Shown piece by piece: positions 44,091 through 53,340 of a stretch of DNA of 64,000 nucleotides. The position numbers were made by a program, and so were the translations under genes. The notes under the pieces are model-generated. The model searched no databases, had not been told where the DNA came from, and saw only the letters and a program-made list of their open reading frames with translations. Position 1 is the stretch's first letter. Every line of letters begins with the position of its first letter. Source of the DNA: an uncultured bacterium (GTDB lineage Bacteria; Pseudomonadota; Gammaproteobacteria; Burkholderiales; Burkholderiaceae_E). The stretch is taken from positions 1 to 64,000 of the forward strand of contig CAIPNM010000291.1 of assembly GCA_903866395.1 (NCBI GenBank). The letters run 5' to 3'.

Positions 44091-44480
44091 ATGCCAAGAG
44101 AGATGCCTTTCAGTCGCCTGCTTCCCCTTGCCCTCGCACTCGCGTTGATCGGGCTGACCGCACTCTGGGGTGGATGGCTTGCGGCGGGTTCGGGTAGCGA
44201 CGGTCACTGGCCGTTTGCACTCAGCGCAGCGCTCTGGCCGGTGCTCGCATGGGCAGGATGCCGCAGCCGCCGGCGCGCAGCGTACGCAGGGCGCATACAG
44301 CCAAGGGCGCGCACCGGGCACACACCGCAGGCGCAGTCCGCGCAATCAGCACCGCCCCCCGTGCAAGCCCGCAACAGCGCAACACCGACCTCGGCTTCGG
44401 CAATCGCCGCCTCACCAGAGGCCGAGCGCGAGCCCACCGGCGAGCGTGGCGCCGAGTTCGCGGGCGCCTTCAAGCGCTGA
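44091..44480 (+). CDS. Hypothetical small membrane protein
   Basis: 129-residue ORF preceded by a near-perfect AGGAGGT ribosome site 4 nt before ATG, the main reason to accept it. Two hydrophobic segments (about residues 9-31 and 40-54) are followed by an Arg-rich patch and a disordered Ala/Pro/Gln/Ser tail of about 65 residues. The last 69 bp overlap the 3' end of the convergent flavodoxin-like gene, so the tail may be an open-frame artefact of high G+C. Not recognised; the position next to a flavoprotein recalls DUF2069 genes next to wrbA, but the sequence does not settle it. Confidence 0.45.
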   Translation: MPREMPFSRLLPLALALALIGLTALWGGWLAAGSGSDGHWPFALSAALWPVLAWAGCRSRRRAAYAGRIQPRARTGHTPQAQSAQSAPPPVQARNSATPTSASAIAASPEAEREPTGERGAEFAGAFKR

Positions 44481-44906
44481 CTCGGGGAGGCGCTTGTCGG
44501 CGAGTATTGCCTCGGGTGTCTGTGCGTGCGTGCAGACAATACGGGCGGGCGCCACCGCTCGCAGCCGCCAGCCGCTCGCGATCCGCTCAATCTGACGAAC
44601 CGCACCCTCGCCGTCTGACCCCGCACTCACGATGAGCGCATAAGGTTGCCCCGACAGGCGACCGAGCGCCGGATAGTAGGCGCGATCGAAGAAGTCCTTC
44701 ATCATGCCTGCGGCGCTGCCCAGCATCTCCGGACAGACGATGAGCATCGCATCAGCTCCGCACAGGTCATCGGCATTCGCCTCATCACAGCGAATCATGC
44801 GCACGTTGATTCCCGGTTCGGCGGCAGCCGCGGCGGCTGCCGCCGCTTGCGCAAGCGCACGCGCCGCGCCGGTCATCGACCACCAGACAATCAGAAGCGT
44901 TCGCAC
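44412..44906 (-). CDS. Flavodoxin-like NAD(P)H-dependent FMN reductase family protein
   Basis: 164-residue flavodoxin-fold protein. The phosphate-binding loop is WSMTGAARALA near the N-terminus, and CPEMLGSAAGMMKDFFDRAYYP is the flavin-facing loop (partly: GMMKDFFDRAYY). A run of nine alanines follows helix 1. I prefer the GTG at 44906 (VRTLLIVWWSMTG) over TTG 44930, since relatives start immediately before that strand. Redox partner unknown. It lies 47 bp downstream of the GltB-like gene on the same strand. Confidence 0.75.
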   Translation of the reverse strand: MRTLLIVWWSMTGAARALAQAAAAAAAAAEPGINVRMIRCDEANADDLCGADAMLIVCPEMLGSAAGMMKDFFDRAYYPALGRLSGQPYALIVSAGSDGEGAVRQIERIASGWRLRAVAPARIVCTHAQTPEAILADKRLPESALEGARELGATLAGGLALGLW

Positions 44907-44953
44907 AAGGTCAGGTCTGCTACCCGTCAACTAAGCCGCGCCGCGCGCACCGC

Positions 44954-46579
44954 TCAGGCGGCGAGCCTCGAGGCAGGCAGGGGATGGAAGCTGTCGGGGC
45001 GGGCACGGTCCCACCAGGCCCGGTAAACCGGACCACAGTCGGCAGCACCACCCGGCACCAGTAGCGCGCCTTCCGGGAGGAAGGGATGCACCTCCGACAA
45101 GGGCCGACTGTCGTCCTGACCGATTCGCCGCATGATGTGATGCGGGCGAAGCTGAGACGGGTGCACCAGCCCCGCCGACTGGAGCAGTTCGCGAAGCGCT
45201 TCCAACGTGTGGTGATGAAACTGGAACACCCTCTGAGCCTTGTCTGGCACCACCAGCGCGCGCTGGCGAAGCGGGTCCTGTGTGGCCACGCCGGTGGGGC
45301 AGCGATCGGTATGGCAGCTAAGCGATTGGATGCAGCCGAGCGCAAACATGAAGCCACGCGCGGCATTACACCAGTCGGCCCCAATCGCAAGCGTGCGGGC
45401 AATATCGAACGCTGTGATGATTTGGCCCGCCGCGCCCAGGCGGATCTGCGAGCGCAGGCCACACGCCACCAAGGTGTTGTGAACCAGAAGAAGCCCATCA
45501 TGCATCGGCATGCCGGCACGATCCATGAACTCGGCCGGCGCAGCGCCGGTGCCGCCCTCCTTGCCATCGACCACGATGAAATCGGGTGTGATGCCGGTCT
45601 CGAGCATTGCCTTCACGATGGCAAAGAGCTCCCAGGGATGGCCGACCGCGAGCTTGAATCCAGTGGGCTTACCACGCGAGAGCCTGCGCATTCGTTCAAT
45701 GAAAGCGAGCATCTCGATCGGAGTTGAAAACACCGAGTGGCGCGCAGGCGACTCCACCGTCACCCACGGCTCCACTCCGCGCGCCTGAGCAATTTCTGGG
45801 GTGACCTTGGGCGCAGGCAGCACCCCACCGTGGCCGGGCTTGGCGCCCTGCGAGAGCTTGAGTTCGACCATCTTCACCTGTGGCTGACAGGCGTTCTCGG
45901 CAAAGCGCTCGTCACTGAAACCGCCGTCAGGCTTGCGAGCACCGAAATATCCCGAGCCGATCTCCCAGATCAGGTCACCTTCCGCCTCGCGGTGGTAGCG
46001 CGAAATCGAGCCTTCGCCCGTGTCGTGTGCGAAGCCGCCCATCTTCGCGCCCCGGTTGAGCGCGAGAATGGCATTGGCCGACAGCGCGCCGAAGCTCATC
46101 GCCGAGATGTTGAACACCGAGGCGCTGTAGGGCTGCTCGCGCGTGGCGCCAATGGTGACGCGGAAATCCGAGGATTCAATCGTGGAGGGCAGCACCGAAT
46201 GGTGAATCCATTCATATCCGTCACGATACGGGTCGAGCTTGCTACCGAAGGGGCGTTTGTCGAGCACCCCTTTTGCGCGCTGATAGACGATCGCCCGCTG
46301 CTCACGCGAAAATGGAACGCGCTCGGTATCGGACTCGATGAAGTACTGCCTGATCTCGGGCCGTATTTCTTCAAACATGAACCGGAAGTGGCCGATGATC
46401 GGGTAGTTGCGCAGCACCGCATGCCGGGTTTGCAGCAGGTCGTGAATCCCAAGCACCACCAGCATCAGGCAGATGACCGGCACCACGCCGTGCAGCCAGC
46501 CGCCCGCGTAGGCGCCCGCCGAGGCAAATAGAGCCAGTAACGCCACGCCCAACGCCCAGTACCGCTGCAGGTTCGCCAT
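44954..46579 (-). CDS. FMN-binding glutamate synthase family protein
   Basis: 541-residue membrane-anchored enzyme resembling only the synthase/FMN domain of GltB. Two hydrophobic stretches (about residues 8-26 and 30-45) form an anchor. The FMN/TIM-barrel core has FNISAMSFGALSANAI, GKEGGTGAAPAEF and DWCNAARGFMFALGCIQSLSCHTDRCPTGVAT, the last carrying the Fe-S-like cysteines (CIQSLSCHTDRCPTGVAT). No glutaminase domain or GltD is present, so it is unlikely to be the main glutamate synthase. Archaeal and proteobacterial stand-alone members have unclear substrates. Confidence 0.87.
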   Translation of the reverse strand: MANLQRYWALGVALLALFASAGAYAGGWLHGVVPVICLMLVVLGIHDLLQTRHAVLRNYPIIGHFRFMFEEIRPEIRQYFIESDTERVPFSREQRAIVYQRAKGVLDKRPFGSKLDPYRDGYEWIHHSVLPSTIESSDFRVTIGATREQPYSASVFNISAMSFGALSANAILALNRGAKMGGFAHDTGEGSISRYHREAEGDLIWEIGSGYFGARKPDGGFSDERFAENACQPQVKMVELKLSQGAKPGHGGVLPAPKVTPEIAQARGVEPWVTVESPARHSVFSTPIEMLAFIERMRRLSRGKPTGFKLAVGHPWELFAIVKAMLETGITPDFIVVDGKEGGTGAAPAEFMDRAGMPMHDGLLLVHNTLVACGLRSQIRLGAAGQIITAFDIARTLAIGADWCNAARGFMFALGCIQSLSCHTDRCPTGVATQDPLRQRALVVPDKAQRVFQFHHHTLEALRELLQSAGLVHPSQLRPHHIMRRIGQDDSRPLSEVHPFLPEGALLVPGGAADCGPVYRAWWDRARPDSFHPLPASRLAA

Positions 46580-46777
46580 GAAAGCTCCTTGCGCTTGAGT
46601 GGCCCAGTCTGCCCGTGGCGAGAGGGGAACTCAAGCCCCCTCGCGCGCACCGGCCGCACCATTGGGGGTTTCATCCCACACACCACGCGAACACGCCGTA
46701 TGATCGGACACATGACACGCTGCCATCCACCAGCCAACAGACCGGATAGAACCTGCCGGGGCGCTGTTGACCTGTGC
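46580..46777. promoter_or_regulatory. Upstream region of the Zrg-like operon
   Basis: Divergent gap of 198 bp. A TATGAT -10 candidate is at 46699-46704, about 75 bp before the chosen start, with no clear -35. A GAGGGG/CCCCTC hairpin spans 46622-46642. I looked for a Zur-type palindrome, as expected for zinc control, and did not see a convincing one by eye. Confidence 0.3.
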
Positions 46778-47335
46778 ATGCAGGCGGCGGCGCGCCTGCG
46801 CCACGGCCTGCTGATCGCATTACTCGCCCTCGCGCCGGCTACGCCGGCATTGAGCGCGCCGGGGGGGCATGGACACGTGCACGGGCAGGCGCGGCTCGAC
46901 CTCACGCTTGAGGGCGCTCGCCTTACCATCGAGGCCGAGCTGCCGATGGAAACCCTCACTGGCTTTGAGCGAGCGCCACGCACCGACGATGAGCGGACTC
47001 GTCTGCAGCGCGCGCTCGATGCGCTCCTCGCAACCGGCGTTTTTCGCCCGACACCCGACGCGGGCTGCAAACCCGCCACGCAGGCGCTTCGCTGGTCGGG
47101 CTCCGCCGAACCGGCCACGGCGACGAGCGGACTCCCAGGCGATGACACGCATCTCGATCTTCTGGTGACACATGCGTTCGACTGCGATCGCCCGGCTCGT
47201 TTGGGCATGCTCGAAATCGGCCTTTTCGATATTCTCAGCCGGCTGCGCCGCATCGAAGCGCGCTTCGCAGGGCCCGGCGGCACCCAGGCGCGTACCTTGC
47301 AGCGCAACCGCAAGGTATTCGAGCTCGCCCGCTGA
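46778..47335 (+). CDS. DUF2796 / ZrgA-like secreted protein
   Basis: 185-residue periplasmic protein with a clear signal peptide (MQAAARLRHGLLIALLALAP, cleaved near ALSA-PGG). Right after it comes a histidine-containing HGHVHGQARLDLTLEG, typical of DUF2796, followed by an anti-parallel-strand-like domain with two pairs of cysteines (Cys near GCKPAT and FDCDRPA). ZrgA of Vibrio cholerae belongs to this family and acts in zinc uptake. I chose 46778 for the signal peptide; ATGs at 46700 and 46712 are possible but would push the signal inside. First gene of a four-gene operon. Confidence 0.8.
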   Translation: MQAAARLRHGLLIALLALAPATPALSAPGGHGHVHGQARLDLTLEGARLTIEAELPMETLTGFERAPRTDDERTRLQRALDALLATGVFRPTPDAGCKPATQALRWSGSAEPATATSGLPGDDTHLDLLVTHAFDCDRPARLGMLEIGLFDILSRLRRIEARFAGPGGTQARTLQRNRKVFELAR

Positions 47336-47378
47336 GTGCGCCGCGCCCAGCCTGCAATCCGCACGCAAAGCGCTCGAT

Positions 47379-48173
47379 ATGTCGACCGACTCCGATCACC
47401 CGTCAGCTCAATCCGCTGAGCATGCGGTCGTCGAAGTAAACGATCTCGTCTTCCGGTACCGGCGACAGACCCGCGCGGCGCTGGCAGTGAACCATCTGAG
47501 GGTGGGCGCAGGCGAGCGCCTTTTTGTTTACGGGCCAAGCGGCGGTGGCAAGAGCACGCTCATGTCATTGCTTGCTGGCGTACTGATTGCACAGCAAGGA
47601 ACGGTGCTGCTCCTTGGCACCGACTGGCGCTCGCTCGGCAGCTCAGCGCGTGACCGCCGGCGTGGCGATCATGTCGGCTACCTGTTTCAGCAGTTCAATC
47701 TGCTCAGCTGGCTGCCAGTGCTCGATAACGTGTGCCTGCCCTGCCGATTTTCAGCGCGGCGCGCGGCACGCGCGGCAGCTCGCTCAGGGTCGGTCGAGCG
47801 CGACGCGAGCAGCTGGCTCGCAGCGCTCGATCTCGCCCCGGATCTCTGGCGCCAACCCGCGGGCACGCTGTCGGTGGGCGAACAGCAACGCGTCGCGGCG
47901 GCACGAGCTCTGATCGGTGCGCCCGAGCTCGTGCTCGCCGATGAACCCACCTCGGCACTTGATGCAGACCGGCGAGACGAATTCATGGCACGGCTGCTGG
48001 CGGCCTGCCAGGAAGCAGGCAGCGCCCTGGTATTCGTCAGCCACGACCGCTCGCTCGAGCCGCTTTTCGATCGCAGCCTGGCACTGGGCGCGCGTACCGA
48101 CCCCAATAACATTCGCCCATTGTCTGCGAGCCAATCGGCCGAGGCCCCCTCGCCCGCGGGAACGTCGTCATGA
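47379..48173 (+). CDS. ABC transporter ATP-binding protein (LolD/MacB-like, ZrgB position)
   Basis: 264-residue ATPase: Walker A GPSGGGKST at residues 52-60, Q-loop YLFQQFNLLSWLP, signature LSVGEQQRV, Walker B LVLADEP and H-loop FVSHD. It belongs to the group that works with FtsX-type permeases rather than classical import permeases. The start at 47379 gives MSTDSDH; the open frame upstream overlaps the DUF2796 gene. It overlaps the permease gene by 4 bp (ATGA). Confidence 0.9.
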   Translation: MSTDSDHPSAQSAEHAVVEVNDLVFRYRRQTRAALAVNHLRVGAGERLFVYGPSGGGKSTLMSLLAGVLIAQQGTVLLLGTDWRSLGSSARDRRRGDHVGYLFQQFNLLSWLPVLDNVCLPCRFSARRAARAAARSGSVERDASSWLAALDLAPDLWRQPAGTLSVGEQQRVAAARALIGAPELVLADEPTSALDADRRDEFMARLLAACQEAGSALVFVSHDRSLEPLFDRSLALGARTDPNNIRPLSASQSAEAPSPAGTSS

Positions 48174-49423
48174 AGGCCATGATCGTGCTCGCTGCAAGGA
48201 GCGCCTGGGCCCGTCGCTTCACGCTCGCCCTCACCATCATCGCCGTTTCACTCTCTACGGTGCTGCTCCTTGCCACCGAACGGCTTCGCCACGATATCCG
48301 CAAGAGTTTTTCGCAGGCGCTTTCAGGCACTGACCTGATCGTGGGCGCACGCGGCAGCCCCACTCAGATCCTGCTTCACACCGTGTTTCATCTTGGCCCG
48401 CCCACGCAGGCGGTGACCCTGAAACGAATCGAGGCGATCGGCGAGCTGCCCCAGGTCGCCTGGGTGGTGCCGATTGCGCTCGGCGATACCTTTCGCGGGT
48501 TTCCGGTGATCGCGACCGATGAACGCTTTTTGCGCCATGTACGGGTGGGCGATCGCCAGCCGCTCATGCTGGCACAGGGCCGCGAGCACGGTCGCCACGC
48601 CGAGGCGGTGATTGGCGCGCAGGTCGCCCGGCAACTGGGCCTCGGTGCAGGTGCCCGGATCACACTCAGTCACGGCAGCGGTCCGCTCGCCGAGGGCTCG
48701 CATGACGATCAACCCTTCACCATCACCGGTGTCCTCGCGCCATCGGGCTCGCCAGTCGATCGCGCGGTGCTGATCAGCCTCGAGTCAATGCATGCGCTTC
48801 ACGCGGGGTGGGTGGCCGGCGTTCGACCGGCCCGCGGGTCGCAGCCCTCGACGGACCCGGGTGCGCGCCCGGTCACGGTGTCGGCAGCCCTGGTGGGGCT
48901 GCGCGCGCGAAGCACGGTCTTCTCTGTGCAGCGCCGGCTGCAGGCCGAGCCCGAAGAACCGCTCACCGCAGTATTGCCAGGGGTCACGCTCGACGAGTTG
49001 TGGAAGGCGCTGGGTGTGGGTGAGAACGCGCTTCGCTTAATGGGCGCGCTGGTGGCGCTCGCGAGCCTGGCCGGCCTGGTATCAGTGATTCTGGCCGGCC
49101 TTGATGCCAGGCGGCGCGAACTCGCCATCCTGCGCTCTGTGGGCGCAAGCCCGCGTACGCTCGTCATCCTGCTCATTACCGAAGGCACACTCGCTTGTCT
49201 GAGCGGCATTGCGCTGGGGGTGGCGGCGGGTGCGCTACTCACCCTGTTCGCGGCATCACCGTTACAGGCGCAGTTCGGCATCGCGCTCGGCACGGATTTT
49301 CTGCGTGCTGGCGAGTGGCTGTTGCTTGCAGCGGTGCTCGCCACCGGTATCCTCGCCAGTCTGTTACCCGCTTTGCGCGCGTGGCGGTTGTCGCTTGCCG
49401 ACGGACTGTCCCCGCGATCCTGA
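48170..49423 (+). CDS. FtsX-family ABC transporter permease (ZrgC position)
   Basis: 417-residue permease of the MacB/FtsX type: first helix about residues 16-36, a large periplasmic domain (about 40-280), then three C-terminal helices with RRRELAILRSVGASPRTLVILL, the coupling segment for the ATPase. Members of this family usually move lipoproteins or perform mechanotransmission rather than import ions, so how it would serve metal uptake is unclear. Translationally coupled to the ATPase. Confidence 0.9.
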   Translation: MKAMIVLAARSAWARRFTLALTIIAVSLSTVLLLATERLRHDIRKSFSQALSGTDLIVGARGSPTQILLHTVFHLGPPTQAVTLKRIEAIGELPQVAWVVPIALGDTFRGFPVIATDERFLRHVRVGDRQPLMLAQGREHGRHAEAVIGAQVARQLGLGAGARITLSHGSGPLAEGSHDDQPFTITGVLAPSGSPVDRAVLISLESMHALHAGWVAGVRPARGSQPSTDPGARPVTVSAALVGLRARSTVFSVQRRLQAEPEEPLTAVLPGVTLDELWKALGVGENALRLMGALVALASLAGLVSVILAGLDARRRELAILRSVGASPRTLVILLITEGTLACLSGIALGVAAGALLTLFAASPLQAQFGIALGTDFLRAGEWLLLAAVLATGILASLLPALRAWRLSLADGLSPRS

Positions 49424-49444
49424 TTGTTCAACCTGCGCCCGACC

Positions 49445-50089
49445 ATGACCCTTCACCGACTGCTGCGTGTTTTATGCCTGCTGATGGCGGCCAGCTGCCT
49501 GGTGCTCGCCCCAGACGAGGGCCTCGCACAATCGGGCGGCGCGCCGGCCTCGCAGCCGCCGGCAGCCCGCGGCGGGGCCACCTCCCGGCCCGCTGAGCCG
49601 ATCAAGCTTCCGGGTCGCCTGATCGGGGGGGGCGTACGTGAAATCGGCTGGGACGACCTCATGCCGGAAGATTGGGACCCCCTCAAGCTTCTTGAAGGTC
49701 GGGGGCTTGAAGCCATCAGCGATGGCGATCCGCGTAGCGAGGCACTCATGCGAGAAATCCGCGAGCAATGGGATCAGGCGCCCACGCGCAGCGAGCTCGA
49801 GGGCCTGCGGATCCGGATTCCCGGCTATGTGGTGCCGCTCGACATGCTGGGCGGCGATATTCGAGAGTTTCTGCTGGTGCCCTACATGGGCGCATGCATC
49901 CACACCCCGCCCCCGCCCGCCAATCAGATTATTCAGGTGGTGTCGGCGCGGCGTCAGGCGCTACAGACCATGGACGCGGTATGGGTCGTTGGCACGCTCA
50001 AGGTTGGGCGAAGCGACACCCGCATGGGCGTGAGCGGCTACGTGCTCGATGCCACGCGCATCGAGCCGTATCGCGGCCCATCACGCTAA
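49445..50089 (+). CDS. DUF3299 secreted protein (ZrgD position)
   Basis: 214-residue exported protein: hydrophobic signal segment (about residues 4-25, with AASC that could act as a weak lipobox), disordered linker, then the DUF3299 domain containing IRIPGYVVPLDML and GACIHTPPPPANQ, in which the Cys/His pair is a possible metal site. I prefer ATG 49445 to TTG 49424 for the signal. Last gene of the operon; it ends 19 bp before the convergent dehydratase. Confidence 0.82.
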   Translation: MTLHRLLRVLCLLMAASCLVLAPDEGLAQSGGAPASQPPAARGGATSRPAEPIKLPGRLIGGGVREIGWDDLMPEDWDPLKLLEGRGLEAISDGDPRSEALMREIREQWDQAPTRSELEGLRIRIPGYVVPLDMLGGDIREFLLVPYMGACIHTPPPPANQIIQVVSARRQALQTMDAVWVVGTLKVGRSDTRMGVSGYVLDATRIEPYRGPSR

Positions 50090-50108
50090 CGCCAAAGCGC
50101 GCCTCGGG

Positions 50109-51905
50109 TCAGTGGTTATCACGCGGCAAGCCGCGGGTGACGGCAATCCGCTGATAGCTCACCGCAAAGTCCAGGCAGGCGCCATCAGAGAGCTGCGTGA
50201 CATGGCGACGCTGCAGTTCCTGCCAGGGCGTCTGGCTCGCTGGATAACTGGGTGTCCAGGCAGCCCGGCGGCGCTCATACTCCTCCTCGCTCACCAGAAT
50301 GTCAGCGCGCCGGCGGCCAAGATCGATTCGCACCCGGTCGCCGGTCTGAAGGAGCGCAAGGCCACCCCCCACCGCCGATTCGGGCGACGCATTCAGGATC
50401 GAGGGACTCGCCGACGTACCCGACTGCCTGCCATCGCCCACGCAGGGGAGAAGCGTAATGCCCTGTCGGACCAGTGCATCGGGCGGCAGCATGTTCACCA
50501 CTTCCGCCGCCCCCGGGTATCCGACTGGCCCGGTACCGCGAATGAACAGGATGCAGTCGGCATCGATCGCAAGCAACGGGTCGTTGATGCGCTCGTGGTA
50601 GTCCTCGGGCCCTTCAAAGACGATCGCACGCCCCTCAAAGGCCTCGGGGTCGGCCGGATTCTCGAGATACCGGCTACGGAACTCGGGCGAGATGACCGAG
50701 GTCTTCATGACGGCTGAGTCGAACAGGTTGCCCGACAGCACCGCAAAGCCCGACTGGCCCAGCATGGGTTCCGCATAAGACCGGATCACCCGTCGGTCAC
50801 TCGCCACCGTCTGAGCGTAGACCTCGCCGATCGTGCGCCCCGACACGGTGAGCGCCTCGGCGCGCAGTTTGCCGGCACCCAGAAGCTCGTGCATGACGGC
50901 GGGCACGCCGCCTGCGCGATGAAACTCTTCGCCCAGGTACTCACCCGCTGGCATGCAGTTTACGAGGAGCGGAATGTCATAGCCGATCCGGTCCCAGTCG
51001 GTGATCTCGAGCGGCACCCCCATGTGGCGGGCAATGGCCGTGACATGCGGCGGGCAGTTGGTCGAGGCACCCAGCGCACTCGCTGCAACAATCGCATTGT
51101 CAAACGCAGCGCGCGTCATGATTTTCGACGGCCGCAGGTCTTCGGCCACCATCGCCACGATGCGGCGTCCGGTCTGATAAGCCATCTGCGCGCGTTCGCG
51201 ATACGGCGCGGGGATGGCTGCGCAACCGGGAAGCGACATACCCAGTGCCTCGGCAAGCGAATTCATCGACAGCGCCGTGCCCATGGTGTTGCAGTGGCCC
51301 GCCGACGGCGCGCCCGAGGCCACCATCTCAAGAAATTTGTCGTAGTTGATCCTGCCGGCCGCGAGTTCCTGGCGCGCATACCAGACGATGGTGCCGGAGC
51401 CCGCAAGCCCGCCGCCATAGTAGCCATTGAGCATCGGCCCGCCCGACAGCACGATCGCGGGCAGATCCACGGTGGCCGCGCCCATCAGCATGGCCGGCGT
51501 GGTCTTGTCGCAGCCCGTGGTGAGCACCACACCGTCCATCGGGTAGCCGTATAGCACCTCGACCAGGGTCAGGTAGGCGAGATTGCGATCGAGCGCTGCG
51601 GTGGGGCGCTTGCCGGTTTCCTGGATGGGGTGCACGGGAAACTCGATCGGAATGCCGCCGGCATCGCGGATTCCGTCGCGCACCCGCGAGGCGAGCTCGA
51701 CATGATGGCGGTTGCAGGGCGAGAGGTCACTGCCCGTCTGCGCGATGCCGATGATGGGCTTGCCGCTGGTGCGCAGCTCATCAAGCGTAAGACCGAAATT
51801 CATGTAGCGCTCGAGATAGAGCGCGGTCATGCCCGGGTTATCGGGATTATCGAACCAGGCGCGCGAACGAAGACGGGCTGGGCGGGCAGCATCGCTGGAT
51901 GACAT
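50109..51905 (-). CDS. IlvD/Edd family sugar-acid dehydratase (arabonate/xylonate/galactonate type)
   Basis: 598-residue Fe-S dehydratase. Cluster cysteines: Cys64 (DLSPCNRHH), Cys132 ([12 protein letters not shown]) and Cys205 ([16 protein letters not shown]). The [10 protein letters not shown] and [17 protein letters not shown] segments mark the pentonate/hexonate dehydratase branch rather than ilvD itself. A GGAG site lies 7 nt before the ATG at 51905. It stands alone: no sugar-acid dehydrogenase, aldolase or regulator is adjacent. The precise acid is not determinable. Confidence 0.9.
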   Translation of the reverse strand: MSSSDAARPARLRSRAWFDNPDNPGMTALYLERYMNFGLTLDELRTSGKPIIGIAQTGSDLSPCNRHHVELASRVRDGIRDAGGIPIEFPVHPIQETGKRPTAALDRNLAYLTLVEVLYGYPMDGVVLTTGCDKTTPAMLMGAATVDLPAIVLSGGPMLNGYYGGGLAGSGTIVWYARQELAAGRINYDKFLEMVASGAPSAGHCNTMGTALSMNSLAEALGMSLPGCAAIPAPYRERAQMAYQTGRRIVAMVAEDLRPSKIMTRAAFDNAIVAASALGASTNCPPHVTAIARHMGVPLEITDWDRIGYDIPLLVNCMPAGEYLGEEFHRAGGVPAVMHELLGAGKLRAEALTVSGRTIGEVYAQTVASDRRVIRSYAEPMLGQSGFAVLSGNLFDSAVMKTSVISPEFRSRYLENPADPEAFEGRAIVFEGPEDYHERINDPLLAIDADCILFIRGTGPVGYPGAAEVVNMLPPDALVRQGITLLPCVGDGRQSGTSASPSILNASPESAVGGGLALLQTGDRVRIDLGRRRADILVSEEEYERRRAAWTPSYPASQTPWQELQRRHVTQLSDGACLDFAVSYQRIAVTRGLPRDNH

Positions 51906-51981
51906 GAGCGGGCTCCAATGACTTGACGGCCAGCAGTGTATCAACCAGGCATCGCAGGGCTCACGATGCGGCAGGCAGCTG

Positions 51982-52009
51982 TTTACGGTAGGCTAGGCCG
52001 GTTTTAACT
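51982..52009 (+). promoter_or_regulatory. Candidate promoter of the CNNM/CorC gene
   Basis: TTTACG (51982-51987), 16 bp, TTAACT (52004-52009). Directly downstream, AACTCCGC occurs twice (52006-52013 and 52016-52023), running into the TTG start. The predicted leader would be only a few nucleotides. Confidence 0.35.
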
Positions 52010-52023
52010 CCGCATAACTCCGC

Positions 52024-53340
52024 TTGGATGCTATTCCGCTCTGGGTCTCTCTGATCGCGCTCGTCGTGCTGGTGCTGATCTCTGGCTTTTTTTCCATCGC
52101 CGAGACCAGCATGATGGCGTTGAACCGGTTCCGGCTCGGGCATCTGGTGCGACAGGGGCGACGAAGCGCGCGTCTCGCCTCGTCGCTTCTCAGCCAGACC
52201 GACCGTCTGCTCGGCACCATTTTGCTTGGCAACAACCTGGTCAACACCGCGGTCACTGCGATCGTCACGTCGCTCGCCATTCGCGCCTTCGGACACAACG
52301 ATACCGTGCTGCTGTCGGCCACCGCAGTGGTGGCGCTGGTGCTCATCATCTTTGCCGAAATCACCCCGAAGGTGATCGGGGCCACCTGGCCCGAGCGCGT
52401 TGCGCTGCCGGCCGCCTACCCGCTGCGCATACTGATGACCTTGTTTGCGCCCGCAGTCTGGGGGGTAAACCTGATTGTGGGGCGCATGCTCGCCGTCGTG
52501 GGCATTGATCCGCGCGAGCCGCAGCAGACCCGATTGTCGCTAGATGAAATGCGCACCATCGTGCTCGAGTCAGGCCATTTTTTTCCGGCCAAACACCGCT
52601 CGATTCTGCTCAACCTCTTCGACCTCGAGCGCATCATGGTCGATGACGTCATGATTCCGCGCAGCCGCATCGAGGCGCTCGACCTCGCAACCGGCGAGGC
52701 CGGTCTTAGAGAGCAGCTTGCTACCTGCTATCACAACAAGCTTCCAGTGTTCGAGGGCGAGATCAATCGGGTGGTGGGAATGCTCCATGTGCGGCGCGCC
52801 CTCTCCCTCTTGCAGCGCGACAGCTTTGATACCGCCGATCTGCGCGAGTTGCTGATCGAGCCTTACTTCATTCCGAGCGGAACCGCAGTGTTTCCGCAGC
52901 TGCAGTTCTTCCAGGAAAGCCGGCAGCGAGTCGGATTAGTGGTCGACGAATACGGCGAGGTGCTGGGGCTGGTCACCCTGGAAGACATCATCGAGGAAAT
53001 CATTGGCGAATTCACCACCACCACGCCGGGTGGCTCGGACTCCGATCTGCACTGGGACAGCGCTGGCGAGATTGAGGTTGACGGATCGGTGAGCCTGCGT
53101 GAACTGAACCGTCGGCTCGGCACCCGCTTTCCGCTCGACGGTCCACGTACACTCAATGGGCTGATCCTCGAAGCGCTACAAGATCTTCCGGAGTCGAGTG
53201 TTGGGCTTCGCTTCGGTCCCATCGTGGTCGAAATCCAGCACGTCGAAGACCGGATGGTGCGACGCGCGCGGCTCCGACTGATGCCCGCCAACCCATCGTC
53301 TGGGCGCGAGCAGGCCGACGACATCGCGGCGAGCGCCTGA
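52024..53340 (+). CDS. CNNM/CBS-domain transporter-associated protein (HlyC/CorC family)
   Basis: 438-residue membrane protein: CNNM transmembrane domain (helices about residues 4-30, 60-85, 90-125, 130-150), two CBS domains (about 200-325) containing VDDVMIPRSRIEAL and VVDEYGEVLGLVTLEDIIEEIIGE, and a C-terminal CorC_HlyC domain with IEVDGSVSLRELNRRL. Family members are implicated in Mg2+/Co2+ efflux or homeostasis. The start is TTG 52024 (relatives also begin DAIPLW). TGATG overlap couples it to pilD. Confidence 0.85.
   Translation: MDAIPLWVSLIALVVLVLISGFFSIAETSMMALNRFRLGHLVRQGRRSARLASSLLSQTDRLLGTILLGNNLVNTAVTAIVTSLAIRAFGHNDTVLLSATAVVALVLIIFAEITPKVIGATWPERVALPAAYPLRILMTLFAPAVWGVNLIVGRMLAVVGIDPREPQQTRLSLDEMRTIVLESGHFFPAKHRSILLNLFDLERIMVDDVMIPRSRIEALDLATGEAGLREQLATCYHNKLPVFEGEINRVVGMLHVRRALSLLQRDSFDTADLRELLIEPYFIPSGTAVFPQLQFFQESRQRVGLVVDEYGEVLGLVTLEDIIEEIIGEFTTTTPGGSDSDLHWDSAGEIEVDGSVSLRELNRRLGTRFPLDGPRTLNGLILEALQDLPESSVGLRFGPIVVEIQHVEDRMVRRARLRLMPANPSSGREQADDIAASA

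Noticed and set aside
46580-46777. Zur box upstream of the Zrg-like operon
   Set aside because: No convincing A+T-rich palindrome of the Zur type could be found by eye.
46589-46777. N-terminal extension of the DUF2796 frame back to 46589
   Set aside because: It would bury the signal peptide more than 60 residues inside and has no conserved content.
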